Part shown: in pieces, positions 37,845 to 50,208 of the stretch | How the letters are laid out: each line of letters starts with the position of its first letter | Position numbering within the stretch: the stretch's first letter is position 1 | Origin: Acholoe squamosa | Taxonomy: Eukaryota; Annelida; Polychaeta; Phyllodocida; Polynoidae | Reading direction: 5' to 3' | Length of the DNA stretch: 64,000 nt | NCBI GenBank assembly: GCA_949317995.1 | Contig: OX439044.1 | Span: 30,638,733-30,702,732 of the forward strand | Translations under genes and position numbers: made by a program | The notes under the pieces: generated by a model | What the model saw: only the letters and a program-made list of their open reading frames with translations | Database searches by the model: none | What the model was told of the DNA's origin: nothing

Positions 37845-40800
37845 GTGAGTGACATCTTTATCACTAGGAAAGTGACACACTGAGTCTGCGCATTCTCAGT
37901 CACTTCCGGTTACTGTTTACACAGTGCGCAGGCGCAAATCGTGAAATATACAGCGCCCCCTTCAATCTAGCATGCGCACTAAGTATTCTTTGTGTGCAGA
38001 GAGTCAGCGAATGTGCATGAACTTGTCTGGACTAATTTTCTACCATAACTAACCGCATATAGGGTGTCTATCATATGATTTGCAGGGAGAAATCATTTGG
38101 TGCATTGTCAGTTATATTTTGACCTCCATTTCGAAACAGCTATACCTCGAGCATAGATTGTTTATAAACTAGGAAAATCACAAAGTTATCCCAATGGGTT
38201 TAAAAAGCTTTCTGTTTACAATGGTTTAAACATAGATTATCCCCCTATTCACGAGGAAATGTAATCACTTTTTAAAATTGTATATGAGATAGGGAGTAAA
38301 TGAAAGTGCAGTTTAAAAAACAGACTCCCTGCAAAGACACCAACAATGGACACCCTACCCACCTGTCATGAATTATTCAGACTGGATGCTGTCCGATATG
38401 TGGGCACGGTATTATCTGAGTTATGTTGGAGCCGGTTGTCGTCTGCTTTAGCCAACCCCCCTTCCCTCCAACCCTGCCACCTGGAGGATGTTTCAACACA
38501 TTCATATTGTATTTTAAGAAGTTATGTCATTCAAATATGCCAGTCTAAAGTTTTGCACATCTACAAAGTTGATTTCCAATGGCCCTAGGGCGAATGATAA
38601 ATGGTATTCAATAATTTCCATATACTGACCCGGATTTGAAACATGGACCCACTCGTCTATACATATATTTGTATTTGATGAAACCCCTCCCGGTAGACAT
38701 TGATCACATCAATCAGACTGTAATACATCTATTGCCCTCGGCCATCATTGGGGCAATGGGAGTGTGGATGGCTATGAGGCACAGTATGGTCCCCCATGAT
38801 CTATACACTGTGCAGAACATCAAAAAGCGTCACACTCACAGTTGTGACAAGAGTCACTATCACATTGTCACTGGATGCACAGCTTTTGACATCCAAATCC
38901 AGGATCTGGGTGAGTCAACGAGCAACAAACCAATCTCCCTTTGATCTAATAGGCCAATGAATAACACCTACTACCTTTCAGTTGAGCCTGTTGATTGTAT
39001 AGTTTGAATGTATGGAATAATATTTAATGTAGAGGGATGGGTTCAGTTGGTAGATAGTGGTTATAGGGGAACGCTGTATACATTTTCTCAGATAGTGGAT
39101 AGAGAGAAGTAATCAATTCTAATGGATGGATAGGACATGTGGCCTTCACTTTGTCAGAAAACACCAGCTTTTTGGGAAATTTAGCCATGGGTTATTTGAT
39201 GCCCCCCTCTACCTTGTTCTAACAAGTAATTTCTGCTTTCCACACTTCTTTAGTCTCTGTTAATTGATTATGTTTACCACACACAGAGCTCCTGGATATT
39301 TAGCTTGCTAAATTTATGGAACCATTGTGTGCTTTTGGCAGAGATGAGGTCTTGTAACTAATCCAGCTACAAAAGCTATATAAGCTACACTCTAGGTCTG
39401 AAAAGGGGGGAGGGCGTTTCTTTCTATTGTCTCTATGTGTAAAGCCCGCGTATAAGGCAAACCCTGGGTTTTGGATGCCACAAGAAATGGACTATAACCT
39501 GTGTCTCTTATTAACTTGTATGCTTGCCAACAACAATATAGGCATTTTAACGCTTTATAATTGCAGTAAACATTTTACTATCAGAATAAAATCAGATAGA
39601 TAAGGGTAGCAATAAAACATGCTACAAAATAGAATGTGCAGAGACACTTACAAGATCAATTATCCTATCATCAGAGTGGGTGGCCTAGCGTGCATCAGTA
39701 GTGAGCTGTACACAGGGGAGCCCTGAGTCGCTCGCTTAGTGCACAACTTGCAGAACCTATCAACAGTAAAAACCGTAGTCCACTTGGCGTCTGTCGCGCG
39801 ATTGAGCCATACATTTCCTATATATCAATTTCTGCGACAGAGGCCTAGTGGACTATCGACGTAAAACTCATAGTCCACTTGGCCTTTGTCGTGCGGTTGG
39901 GCTATACATTTCCGATATAATAGATTGCTGCGACAAAGGCCTAGTGGTCTATCGATATTACATCGAGAGTCCACTTGGCCTCTATCGCAGCAATTTACAT
40001 AGGAAATGTATGGCTCATTCGCCGGCGAAAAGCCAAGTGGACTGTGGGTCTTAAGTAACAAAGAATACTGATGGTCGTTCCACGTCATTCCATGAAGTCT
40101 AAGCTTAAAATTGTCAAACAGTTATCAAAATTTGAGCTTTATTAGGTATTTCATCCAAAATAAAGTTAGCCTGTTTGGAAATTGGCCGGTACTGACTACT
40201 AAAGCATCGAGACTTGAATGTACACTAGGCCTAAATGAATCACGTTGGCCATCGTTCCGAAAAGGGAACCATTGAACCAAAATATTGGCACATGTTGCTT
40301 TGAAACCGCCATCTTCTGGCTGACCAATTATCAAAAACTGTATTAATCAAACAGGAGTGCAATAGCAAAAACTTTAGTTTGTATCATTAGTCATGTATGG
40401 CAGAGGAAACTGAGGATCTTGTATCGCTATGTAGATAGATGATTACCATGGTAACCAGTTGGGATAAGAAAAAGTGGAATATTACGTAGGATGTCCCTAC
40501 TCTCTCAACCGTTTAATATTGGACGTTAGAAATTGACATCCCTCGTCAACTCATACTGTACGTGATTTGCAAGTGTACGTTTTCAGCCATTAGACCTTCA
40601 GAGATCAAAGGAGCTCATTTTCAAATGCCTTTTGCTCCCCTACTGCCATATGTCTATCCATTGCTACAGCATTGTCATTGATAAGCCCTGCGGTCCCGAA
40701 TGAGCACTGGTCTCAAGTTAGGGTTGAGCACCTGAGTAGAGTAATATTTAAATTAATTCGCCCTAAGGCACGTTATACAGGTCAGTGCATGGTAATCCTG

Positions 40801-41994
40801 AGTGGGTCCTCTCTTTGACACTAGCACAGAGCTCACATTCCGCCCCCTCATCCCCACTGTCCCTCAATACGTCACGTCCGCTACCACCCAGAAGGCCACT
40901 GTGCATTAGAGTGGTTCTTACTCCCAGAGAGAAAAGGCGCGAAGTAAGACAAAAGTCGTGTGCTCCACGAAGTGACTAGCATTTGTAATTTATGTCGGAT
41001 TCTTACAGCCTCACATGTGTTCACAATGTAATGGATTATGGACGAATTAACAAATAGTACTTCAACGATATTGTGTATACATAGATAATAATGATGATTA
41101 TATAGGTTTCACCTGAGAATCTACCCCCTTACTATAGTGAGAGAGAAGACAACAATTAGAACCACCAGCTGGAATAATATTTCCCTATGGGATCTGCCAA
41201 TATGACAAATACGCGTACGCTAATGCAGACGACCAGCTCGCTCCGACATAACAGTGTTGAGCTATAGCCCATGTTATAGTACTGGTTCTAACACTGTTCA
41301 GTGAATCTATCATTCTCTAAACTAAGTATGGTTTTGTTCTCTTTTTTTTTCTCTCAACAATTACATAAGCATCGTGTTTTGATATGATTCTAATTGATCT
41401 TTTTCAAGGTATATATTTTGCATTTAAGATTTATTCCTGTCTTGATTTAAGCTCGATTTCACATTAACGTTAGTTTGCACATTTAGAATTAAGATGTTAA
41501 GTGATGGTATTGTAGACCTCTAGATTACTAACAAGCTAACACAATAGAGCTAGAGATTTTGCATACGTTTCTTCTTGTAGATGCCTGCATTCGTGTTGAT
41601 TATTTCATTAACCAAAACATTTATTCCAGTGTTTGAGTGAGCTACGACACAGGAGGCTTAATAATTGTTGGAACTCCACAGGCCAGAAATACGTTTCTTC
41701 AGAGTTATTATCCAATTTTTATTACGGGACCAGACAAAGAGATTGTCAAAAAAATCCTTAACGTGGCACAAAGACGCTTGAACTCAGGCGCTGAAAATAA
41801 AAAGAACCAAATTCAAACATGGCGAAATGGATGAAAAGGGGCTAAAAAGGATGACGAGAAATGGTGTGCACGCATAATAGGTGTAAAACTACCAATGGAC
41901 ACCACTCGTAAGCCTCCTGTGTGATGTCACTGAGCTCGCTACCTTTTCAATTTTTTGCTGACTCATGATGCACCGGATGTGGTTTGCGCTGCAG
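37845..41994 (+). other. Intron between propeptide A and peptide a exons
   Basis: It contains three tandem hairpins at 39775-40044 and a T-tract near 41340. The short open frames at 38346-38588 and 38636-38944 lack splice or motif support. It ends with tttgcgctgcag. Confidence 0.65.
39775..40044. mobile_element. Three adjacent hairpin repeats
   Basis: The units are 39775-39856, 39871-39956 and 39965-40044. Each starts with agtccacttggc and ends with its reverse complement form (gcc(a/t)agtgg-ct). The interiors of units 1 and 2 share gccatacattt-like sequence in the same orientation. Unit 3 has that interior inverted (gaaatgtatggctca). Each unit can fold on itself. No gene. Confidence 0.8.
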
Positions 41995-42174
41995 AAAGCG
42001 GACCTGCGCAGTAGGAGGTGGTATGAGCCACCATTGCGCAGCGGCCTTGCTAGACAGTCAGCTCGTAGCAGCTGATTGGTTAAGGAACGGATATAGTCCC
42101 GGCAAGCGATCAGCCAATGGGGACGCGCAGTTCGCGGCGGCAGAACGCAGCGGCGCTCACAGCGAAGTAGACAG
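41995..42174 (+). CDS. CT: Calcitonin-type peptide a exon
   Basis: 180 nt, phase 2 at both ends, with acceptor tttgcgctgcag and donor gtatgc. After exon A it reads Gln-Lys-Arg, a convertase site, then TCAVGGGMSHHC, AAALLDSQLVAADW and LRNGYSPG-KR. The mature form should be 33 residues with a Cys2-Cys12 disulfide ring (nine residues between) and a C-terminal prolinamide from SPG-KR. A 22-residue C-terminal spacer (SANGDAQF ... HSEVDR) completes the exon. The exon is GC-rich against an AT-rich intron. Ring size is larger than the five residues between the cysteines of vertebrate calcitonin. Confidence 0.87.
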
Positions 42175-42499
42175 GTATGCAGCAGCAAATGGTTACCATA
42201 GCAACGACAGCTGCCAGCGTTGCCATGGTTACATGTGGCTTATACCATGGTGACAGCAGCTTTTGGTTACTATGACCAGAGTCGGTAACCCTGTGGTTGT
42301 GTTACACGTGGTGAACATCACTGCCAAGTTGTTGCACATACTTGGTAGTATCATCTCCTGTATTTTGACAAAGTCCTCGAGTTCGTGTTCCCTCCTATCT
42401 CCACCCCCTTGCCTTCTATCTACTCATCCACCATCTAGGCCTATACCTAATCCACATTCCACTAAGAACCTCCAGAAGTATCATTCGCCCCTATGAAAA

Positions 42500-43210
42500 G
42501 TAGTTTGGGAAAGTTGTTTAATTTGGACCAGCTCATAAATTGAACCACCCTTGTTTCTCCCAGTGGCAGTGATAGAAACTAGGTTCCAATGCTGCCATTT
42601 CTTAGGCAATATCACAAAATTTCCAAATAACTTCAAAAACATAATTTTTGGCTTATTTCATGCCCATTTTCCACAAAAATGTTTTTTGGACCTCTTGATC
42701 TTATTTGCATAATTGCTTACTTAAGCCCTTCTGGTTGCTAGGCAACATTTCTTTGTTCAAAAGCCTTTCAGAATTTTAGATATCCTATTAGACTAAAATG
42801 AAATTTGATAAAAACATTGTTATGTTTTAGAAGGCAAACTATCAATGAGAAAGATGTAAAGTTGTTTTAATTGGACCAGCTTGAGTTTCCTAAATTGGAC
42901 CATAGTTATTACATAAGGTCCAATTCAGTTTCCTAAATTGGACCACTAGGTGGGCCTATGCACAGTTTTCTAAATTGTACCGAAGTTTAACTTATTTCTT
43001 AATCCAGTACAGAGTGATTTAACTTTATATTGATGGAAATAACAAGAGGATATGTAATATCATATACATCAAAAGTTCCCTGATTTCATATATGTTTCAA
43101 TAATAAGGAAAATAATATTATGAGAAAATAGATAATAACAATGCACAATGGTCCAATTTAGGATACCAATTGGCCCAATTTAGGCACCTGGTTCCCTAAA
43201 TTGGACCATT
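42500..43210. repeat. Repeat region with aaattggacca motifs in both orientations
   Basis: cctaaattggacca or close variants occur at about 42889, 42933, 42970 and 43194. Reverse forms (ggtccaattta, ggcccaattta) occur at about 43149-43180, and an outlying copy lies at 42520. It looks like a decayed inverted-repeat element. Non-coding. Confidence 0.6.
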
Positions 43211-44917
43211 TGGCTTTCAATTTTAATTGCACACCCTGACTAGAGATGTTGGAATTCCTAGATTTTTATGCCATCACCAGAAAGCTATAAGGTATACCCT
43301 CACAAAGTGTATAAATTTCTACATTAAAATTCATAAAAACAATCACTAAACAGGAAAATGTTCTTAGGGGGTCCAAAAGAGGCAACTTTCCACTAAACTC
43401 TACTAGTAGTAGCGTTGCCATAGTGATGGCCTGACCACTGTGATAATGGTTATTATAACAGTTCTGAGATAACAGCATGAAAGCCTTGGCTGGATTTAGG
43501 ATTATTAATTACCTTATCGAAATGAGGAACTATCACCTAATACTGTAGATTATTAGGATAAGGCATGGGCGAGAATAGAGTGATTATTGGATCAATTTAA
43601 GTACACAATAGTTTGCCGTCAAACAATTTTTCTCTCAAAGTCCCTTACTATGGTTAATACAGGTTCAAAGGCCAAAGAAGTCTAACATTTTCAGCAGTTC
43701 ATTAAAAGTTAATCATCAGGTTGTTTCAAGTTTATTTTGAAAATAATCCTGACGTTGCCATGTGAGATGTTTGTCACTACTTTATTGAGCACTACTGTGG
43801 GATTATAAGTCATCTTTTATCACTTTGTAATCCAGAGTATACTTCTATATTGTCAATTGTAGAATTGCCAACCTCCATTGTGCACAGGAAAAAAAAACAA
43901 TAGTTTAGACTAAGTGCTAACTTTTGGCCAATTCCTGGAAGTAGTGATATATCTTGCTAACCTTGGAAGGTCTTCATTTCGGATTGGTTCATGCATATTT
44001 TCCTTTGCGTATCATGTCACTATTGCATTCAATCGATTCTAGCTCTTTCTCCTCATTTCGGATGTTATTAGATAATCTATTTTGATTTCCTTAGCAACCT
44101 TTGTTTGTGATCGGTTCATAGTTTATTTTCCCTGTCATGCAATAGATAACCACTTTTTAATCACTTTTTTAAAAACCGCTCCCCCGAATTGAAGATCTAT
44201 TGGTTCATGTAGGCAGAATCTTAAGCGATTGGCCAAAGGTTATACCTTAGCAAAACCATGGGTGCCCATAATTACGATAGAGTAGATCTTTTTCAGAGTA
44301 TACAAATACTCCAAGTCAGAACTAAAAACACCAAATGACAGCCTTGCTTTTAACCCTTTTTTGTCTGGGTGCAGTATACCATTTCATTTCATCGACATGG
44401 TGCATAAATGCAACCTTGCCTAGTAACTAGCCAGAAGTGCATTCGTGTACATCATTGATAGAGTCGATACCCTCCCAATGGTAGATTCCCTCTTATCCAG
44501 AAATGTCCTTCACCCCCAACCCATTCTCTCCGGTTGTCCCTCCAGTTGGAAGATTGTTATCTCTGTTATCTGTAAAGAACAAACACTTGTATAACTCACC
44601 CACCCACTGTCTCTCCCAATGTTTCCTTGTATAGCTCTACCAAAAAGGGTAAATTAATGTTTCTCTCGACTTTCTGTGACTGTACATTGCTTTCACTTTT
44701 CAGCAAGACAGAGCAGACCCGCGCTGTCTCACCCTTTGCAAATTTTCTGTCCTCTCATGACATTTCCATGTCACTCAGCCACTGTCGACACTGAATATAC
44801 TGATATGTCTTCCCTGTGCTCGCTCGCTGCGAAAGTTCTACCCTCTATTGTAATCCTTAACCCTTTAAGGGCCGCATGATGCATAAATGATCTATTCCCC
44901 TGATCGCCATGGTGTCC

Positions 44918-44984
44918 TGAGCACTGTGGGGATAGTGATGTCCGTAAAGCGCTTTACGGACATCGCTATCCCCGCAGTGCTGAG
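44918..44984. repeat. Long near-perfect palindrome without a loop
   Basis: The arms meet at 44950/44951 in gtccgtaaagc/gctttacggac. They extend through gatagtgatg against catcgctatc and out to tgagcactg against cagtgctga. Two or three mismatches in about 33 bp per arm. Weaker inverted similarity (gcatgatgcat, gccatgg) continues outside, suggesting a small inverted-repeat element of about 200 bp. Confidence 0.85.
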
Positions 44985-46478
44985 GCATCAACACAAGACT
45001 GGCCAGCACTGCATCGGTGCATCATAACGGCAAGGCGCCATGGATCTGGAGGCATCATGTGTCTCTTAAATGATCAGTACTGTTTCCTTATACCTTATGT
45101 CTTCTCAGCGTCAAGCAGGAAGAACCCTGATATTTCTGACGGAAGTAGTTTACAAAGCATGACACCCTATATATGCGCGAGCTAAATGCGTTTCAACGCT
45201 TTTTTGTATCTTGTTTGCCTGTTATCAGCCAAAGAACTTGAACTTCTTCCAATTCGAGTACTTTGGTTAACTGTCTAAATTCTTTTACTGGGAATAATGG
45301 CAGGTAAACTCGAAGCAAAAACGTTGCATACTTAAGTAGAACAAGTGAAATGGCAATGAAGACAACACATGTGCAGCCAATGGCTCCTCCACTGAATCGA
45401 AAGGGAACTTTGATGGTGTATGATTTTGGAGAATAAAAGGAAGAAGAATGAATTTGAATTTGTAGAGTACGACTTCTCACCAGAAGTGACTCCAAGATAT
45501 CAATGACAGGAATTCAGAAGTATATAAAGTAAGCCTGTGATAGTACATTTATTTTGCAAGTGGAGTATGCAAGCATAGTATATGTGAAGTCTTATTGTCA
45601 GATACTGTCTATTTTATTTCAAACGACATATTATGTGCAAATTATAGATTATGAAAAAATGTTGTACAGATAATGGACAGAACGGACTGGTAACAGTTTG
45701 ATTCTTAAGCATCTTTTGTTTTGTGAACTGACGTAGCGCCTCCCTGACGTAGAAGAGTACACCTAGAGACTACCATTAGGACGTAACTGGACCAACCCTC
45801 ACAGACTGCGTTTTGATGAATTAATGTTCAAAGCAATCATAAATGTTATCAAAATTCACTTGAAATCTAATTTGGAGCTAGCGTTCATCATAGGTCTCAA
45901 CTTTGTCCAGAATACTCAAGAGACAGTTACTATAAAACTTTGTGATATTTTTGCCATTATTAGAAAAGTTATCCTCTGACAGAATTTACTCTGAAATGAA
46001 CACTATCTCATCGATACACAGTGACTTGACTGATGAGAGCTACATGTGAACCTGGGACCCAGGCCTAAAACTAACTACACTATATAGACCATATAGAAAC
46101 CGCTCCTTCCTTGTCCTATAGATTCAGCGTTTGTGTTCTTGTCATCAGCACCATAATGACTTATATTTGTTTTGAAAGCACTAACTTTGTATATATTTAT
46201 CATCACCACGTATTTCAATAAGTTCAACTTCCTTGTGTTTTATTGATCCTTTTAACCAACCGCCAATATGATTATGATTATTTCCTGTGAGTATGATTAT
46301 GATATTGTCTCATTATGTTCGTTTTTATCAGTAGACCAGGCCGTGTGTGATCAGCCTGCACATGGGGCCTGGCCACTGGCACCCCCAACTCCACCCCACC
46401 TTATTAATTAATTATCGTTACTTAATTAATGTTGTTGGTTGGCACACCTGTGGTTTACGTTGGCCCTTTATGTTTGAG

Positions 46479-46631
46479 GAAGCGCTGGTCCTCCTGTGCA
46501 ATAGGGCTGGGTATGAGCGGTTATCAGTGCCATCTGGCCTCACTCCACGACAACTCTGATCGCAAAGAGTGGGTAACCAACCACCGCCTCAGTCCCGGCA
46601 AGCGGGGATACACGTCTGAGGATGTGGCCAG
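46479..46631 (+). CDS. CT: Calcitonin-type peptide b exon
   Basis: 153 nt, phase 2 at both ends, with acceptor ctttatgtttgag and donor gtaagc. It reads Gln-Lys-Arg, then WSSCAIGLGMSGYQC, HLASLHDNSDRKEW and VTNHRLSPG-KR. The predicted mature peptide is 37 residues with cysteines at 4 and 15 (ten residues between) and a C-terminal prolinamide. A nine-residue tail, GYTSEDVAR, follows. The spacing from the second Cys to Trp (13 residues between) equals that of peptide a, supporting paralogy. An internal Arg-Lys might be an extra processing site but is followed by Glu. If the intron is retained, the donor itself supplies a TAA stop. Confidence 0.83.
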
Positions 46632-48818
46632 GTAAGCATGACGACTAGAAACTGACCAATCAGGGATCAGCGAGTGGTCAAACCGAGGTCGCTTGGAGGT
46701 CGCGCGAGATTTCGCGAGACCTCGTCGGACCTCGCGAGACCCGCTGACACGATTTTTGATTATGACATTTAAAACAAAGACCAGACACTACTGGACTAAT
46801 TTGAACGATTTTGTGCATTATATGTTTTATCTAATTTTATCAGTGATCATTGTAAGGACAAACTGAGCATTGAGTTATCTTATTTTCAAGACGAATATTT
46901 ATTATTTATTATAACTGATTGCTACTTACCTGACTTAGAACATTGACCTGCATGTAGGTCGACCTACCAATAGCATTAGGACCAAAGGACAAAACTGAAA
47001 TAAAAAATAATAATATTAGAGAGAATTCACTTCCCACAGACCTGACTTTTTTTTTCTTTCTGACCCGTCTAAGACTTGCCTTTCTGAATCATTGAATATA
47101 GGCATCAAACTGAATAGAAGCCTATAGTTCACACTTTACCATCAATGTGCGCTTCGCTTTGATCGCTTACATTGAAATTGATGATAACCGCATTTATACA
47201 TTTATGGTCATCATGAGAAAATTGACAGATGTTGATGCACACTCCTAATGTCCCTTTGCGCTTGTCTCTATTTAATATTCTACTTCTTCTATCTATTTCT
47301 CATGGATTCGCATGCTATGATGTCTGTTCTTTTTTATTAACACTAGTATTAGACTGGTATGGCGAAAGACTTTTTGAATAAACTAACCAGTGAATGAAAT
47401 GCATGTTTGAAGTGCTTCCATGACGGCTCTAGATGAATAGTTGACTTTTTTGTTGTTGATACTCTTGAAGCGACAATATCGCATTTCATAACTCTGCCAT
47501 AGATCATTACCCCTTCGCCAGTGGCGCATCGTCCATGCGATTTGTTTAAAACCAGATCTATTTGTTTTAATGAAACCGTCACCCCTATTCTATACAGTCC
47601 ATCCCTATCATGTAATCATCTTCCATGATCCTGTGTGCTACTATTGAAGGATAATACAATGAAAAACATAAGCCCTTTGTTACTATGAAGGCCATTGCAT
47701 GCTACATGCAATATCATAGCCTCTCTCATAGAGAATGTTACCCCTTGTCCCTGTGATCCCTAAAGGTTTTATCCCAGCCTAGATGAGAAAAAAAGAAGAG
47801 GTAGAAAAAGAATTACCGGCGCAGTTAACATAAGCCCCCTTTGTTACGAATGCTTTTAGTCGGATGCATAGGAAATGGGGATTAGAAAGAGCATTGATAT
47901 ATAAAATAATAGTTCCTTTAAGAAGATATTCAGAAGATACTGGATTATGTGTATGCCACTGTAAAGCAGGATATGTAACCTTCATGCTTTGGTAAAGGGC
48001 TAAGATAATGTCTGTTGAAATTTAGAAAGGGGAAATAATTAAAAGTCACAATCTTGTCTTGATAAATCTAAGCGTTGGGCTGTTTTATACGGGAAAAGAA
48101 GCTCATCAGTTGAACGATCTATTATTTCAAAAAGCTACAAATAAAAAGCCTAAAGGGATTGTGCTAGTTGCCTGATGGCACTATGCGACTATCAATTAAA
48201 CCCATTGAACCTGTTAATAATGGTATGGTAATATCCTCATGGCATAGGGGCCTATAATGGCGTCCTACATTGAAAGGATATAAAAAGGAGGAAATTGTCA
48301 GTATGTCAAATAGAATATAGTCATTCTAGAACGATACGTCATTTCTTATGGAGAACTAAACTTTGGCGACCCAACCAGAGTCAATGTATAATTATTGTTT
48401 ATGGTTTACATTTGCAGTTCAAAATGTGTGACTTGACACATGTATTCATGGTAATGAATTGCCCAGAACAAATAGGACTCCCTAGTATCTAGCATGTCAT
48501 ACTATTATACTTAAAATTTAAATCGCGAAACAATCTGCACAATAATGGACATACTTAATGAAATCCCTCGTGAACACTTATTCTTTAACATAGACATACT
48601 CTTTGGAAACGTCCCCATGGATCCGACTCCTAAAGTAGATGAAGGGAATAGTGTACACTATAACGATCCACCTCTAAGAATCCACATACGCATGAATAAG
48701 CACTGTCAGTGCCAACACTGCAGTGCACATACAGGAGGTGTAGTTTCTGCTCTGTGGGTGCTTACCGAGGTGTAGTAGTCTCTAGCTGTGTGGATATATG
48801 TGATGAGCTTTGTTACAG
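46632..48818 (+). other. Intron between peptide b and propeptide B exons
   Basis: No repeats of note. An aataaa at 46999-47004 could end a transcript that stops in exon b. The open frames at 48295-48492 and 48545-48775 have no motif. The intron ends with gagctttgttacag. Confidence 0.6.
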
Positions 48819-48908
48819 AAAAGTAAAGGACCTCGCTCGTAAGAGGAAAGGTTTGGAGGTAATGAACAAGCTGGTGGACCAGATGGATGGAGATCTCGTC
48901 ACCGAGCA
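48819..48908 (+). CDS. CT: Calcitonin-type precursor, propeptide exon B
   Basis: 90 nt, the same size and phase (2/2) as exon A, with acceptor tgttacag and donor gtgagt. The translation after the shared Arg is KVKDLARKRKGLEVMNK, then LVDQMDGDLVTE, ending CA to be completed as Gln. About 9 of 30 positions match exon A, including RKGL and the DL near the end. Unlike A it carries a strong multibasic site, RKRK. It precedes peptide c just as A precedes peptide a, so it is probably a duplicated propeptide module. Confidence 0.82.
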
Positions 48909-49587
48909 GTGAGTATATGTTCCACCTTTGACAAATTGGATCCTATGTGATCCGATCGATGAATTAGAAACCCTGATTCCTTTATTCCTTGCAGGTGTGA
49001 GTCTCGGAAAACACTGATATATAATTTATTATTAAAACTATTCGTGCAACCGTTATGCCAGTCTGAGCTTCTGATTCTCAAGCTGTAATTTATTAGATCT
49101 AAACCTAATAGATTACAGCCTAATTAATTGGGACCTAATTATCTCTACAACACAGAAGTGGATATCAACAAGGTCCTGAAATGGGAACGGGAAATCTCCA
49201 CCTTAAAGGAATTGAACCAAATCATTCCAAATTATCATGTAGACTTGTTTTGGCCAAAATGAAATTGTATTCAGGTTCCATGCCCTGAGAATAAAGGTTA
49301 CAGGGTATTGTCAGTTTTCCTTCTTTTTTTTCTTTTTTTGATGACTTAAAAGTATGCAAGAATTAACTTGTAACTCATATAGTTCAGTAATGGTAGGACA
49401 TAATAACAAAAGAATGAACTTGCGGCGTTTGTCTCCATATTGTATTCTTCCCTTCCAGAAAATATACATGGAAATGCACTCAAAGGGTTCCCTCTCAAGA
49501 AGAAAATCTCCACCCCTCCCTCCCCTCACACTCCCTGCAATAATATATCGGTATTATCTCGTTAAATGTGCACCATTATGTCCTCAG
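48909..49587 (+). other. Intron between propeptide B and peptide c exons
   Basis: 679 bp, AT-rich, with a T/C-rich stretch near 49318-49340. It ends with accattatgtcctcag. No other feature. Confidence 0.75.
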
Positions 49588-49753
49588 GAAACGTACTTGC
49601 GCTGTTAACTTGGGCGGCCACTGCGCCACGGAAAGCGCGGCCTCATTGGCTGATCAGTGGCACTACCTCAACTCGCCCCTGAGCCCCGGCCGTAAGAGGC
49701 GGGACACCAGGATGTACCAGCGACTCATCAAGGGGAAGGTGAGCAGCTCCTGA
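49588..49753 (+). CDS. CT: Calcitonin-type peptide c exon (terminal as called)
   Basis: Acceptor tatgtcctcag ends at 49587. It reads Gln-Lys-Arg, then TCAVNLGGHCATESAASLA, DQWHYLN and SPLSPG-RKRR. The mature peptide should be 31 residues with a Cys2-Cys10 ring (seven residues between) and a C-terminal prolinamide, followed by a strong tetrabasic site. The C-terminal tail is DTRMYQRLIKGKVSSS, with TGA at 49751-49753. A good donor (aag/gtgagc) lies at 49739, so splicing there to a further exon in phase 0 is possible. The compact ring and SPLSPG end look to me most like molluscan calcitonins, an impression I cannot check here. Confidence 0.88.
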
Positions 49754-50208
49754 ATAGTTAAAATTACCCCCTTTTTTAGCAAGAAACCTCCATAATTATT
49801 CTTGTTTTAATGGCCTCAGAGTGCTTTAATGCTCTCCAGGGTTTTTTTTCTTGGTTTTTTTTTTCTTGGTTTTTTTCTTGGTTTTTTTGGGGTTTTTTTG
49901 GGGGGAGGGGAGTTAGTTTTGGATGAAGCTCTGGTATGTACGTAATCACCAGTGCTACATTAATAGTATGTAGTCCAATTGATACACTCCCAAATGGTTG
50001 GTATTTATATGTTCCAATGCTGTGCTGTTGGGAAGACTCATCAGGGAACATCAACCTGGTCTAAGCATCGTATGGTTTGTACAAAGTTAATTTTGCCAAC
50101 CTGATGTTAAGACAGGTAATAGGATAAGAGAGCCGACCGTAGTATCGCCCCCAGCTAAGGTGACCTTACCTATACTACTTGCATATTCAGTCATGGAGTG
50201 TTAGGCTA

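Larger units (their letters stand above)
42175..46478 (+). other. Intron between peptide a and peptide b exons
   Basis: It contains a ttggacc-rich inverted repeat region (42500-43210) and a long palindrome (44918-44984). The frame at 45193-45495 (-, 100 codons) has a hydrophobic stretch but no recognisable family or splice context and is not called. It ends with ggccctttatgtttgag. Confidence 0.65.

Noticed and set aside
45193-45495. 100-codon - frame with a hydrophobic stretch as a membrane protein
   Set aside because: It lies in an intron of the calcitonin gene, with no recognisable family, no splice sites and ordinary AT-rich base composition.
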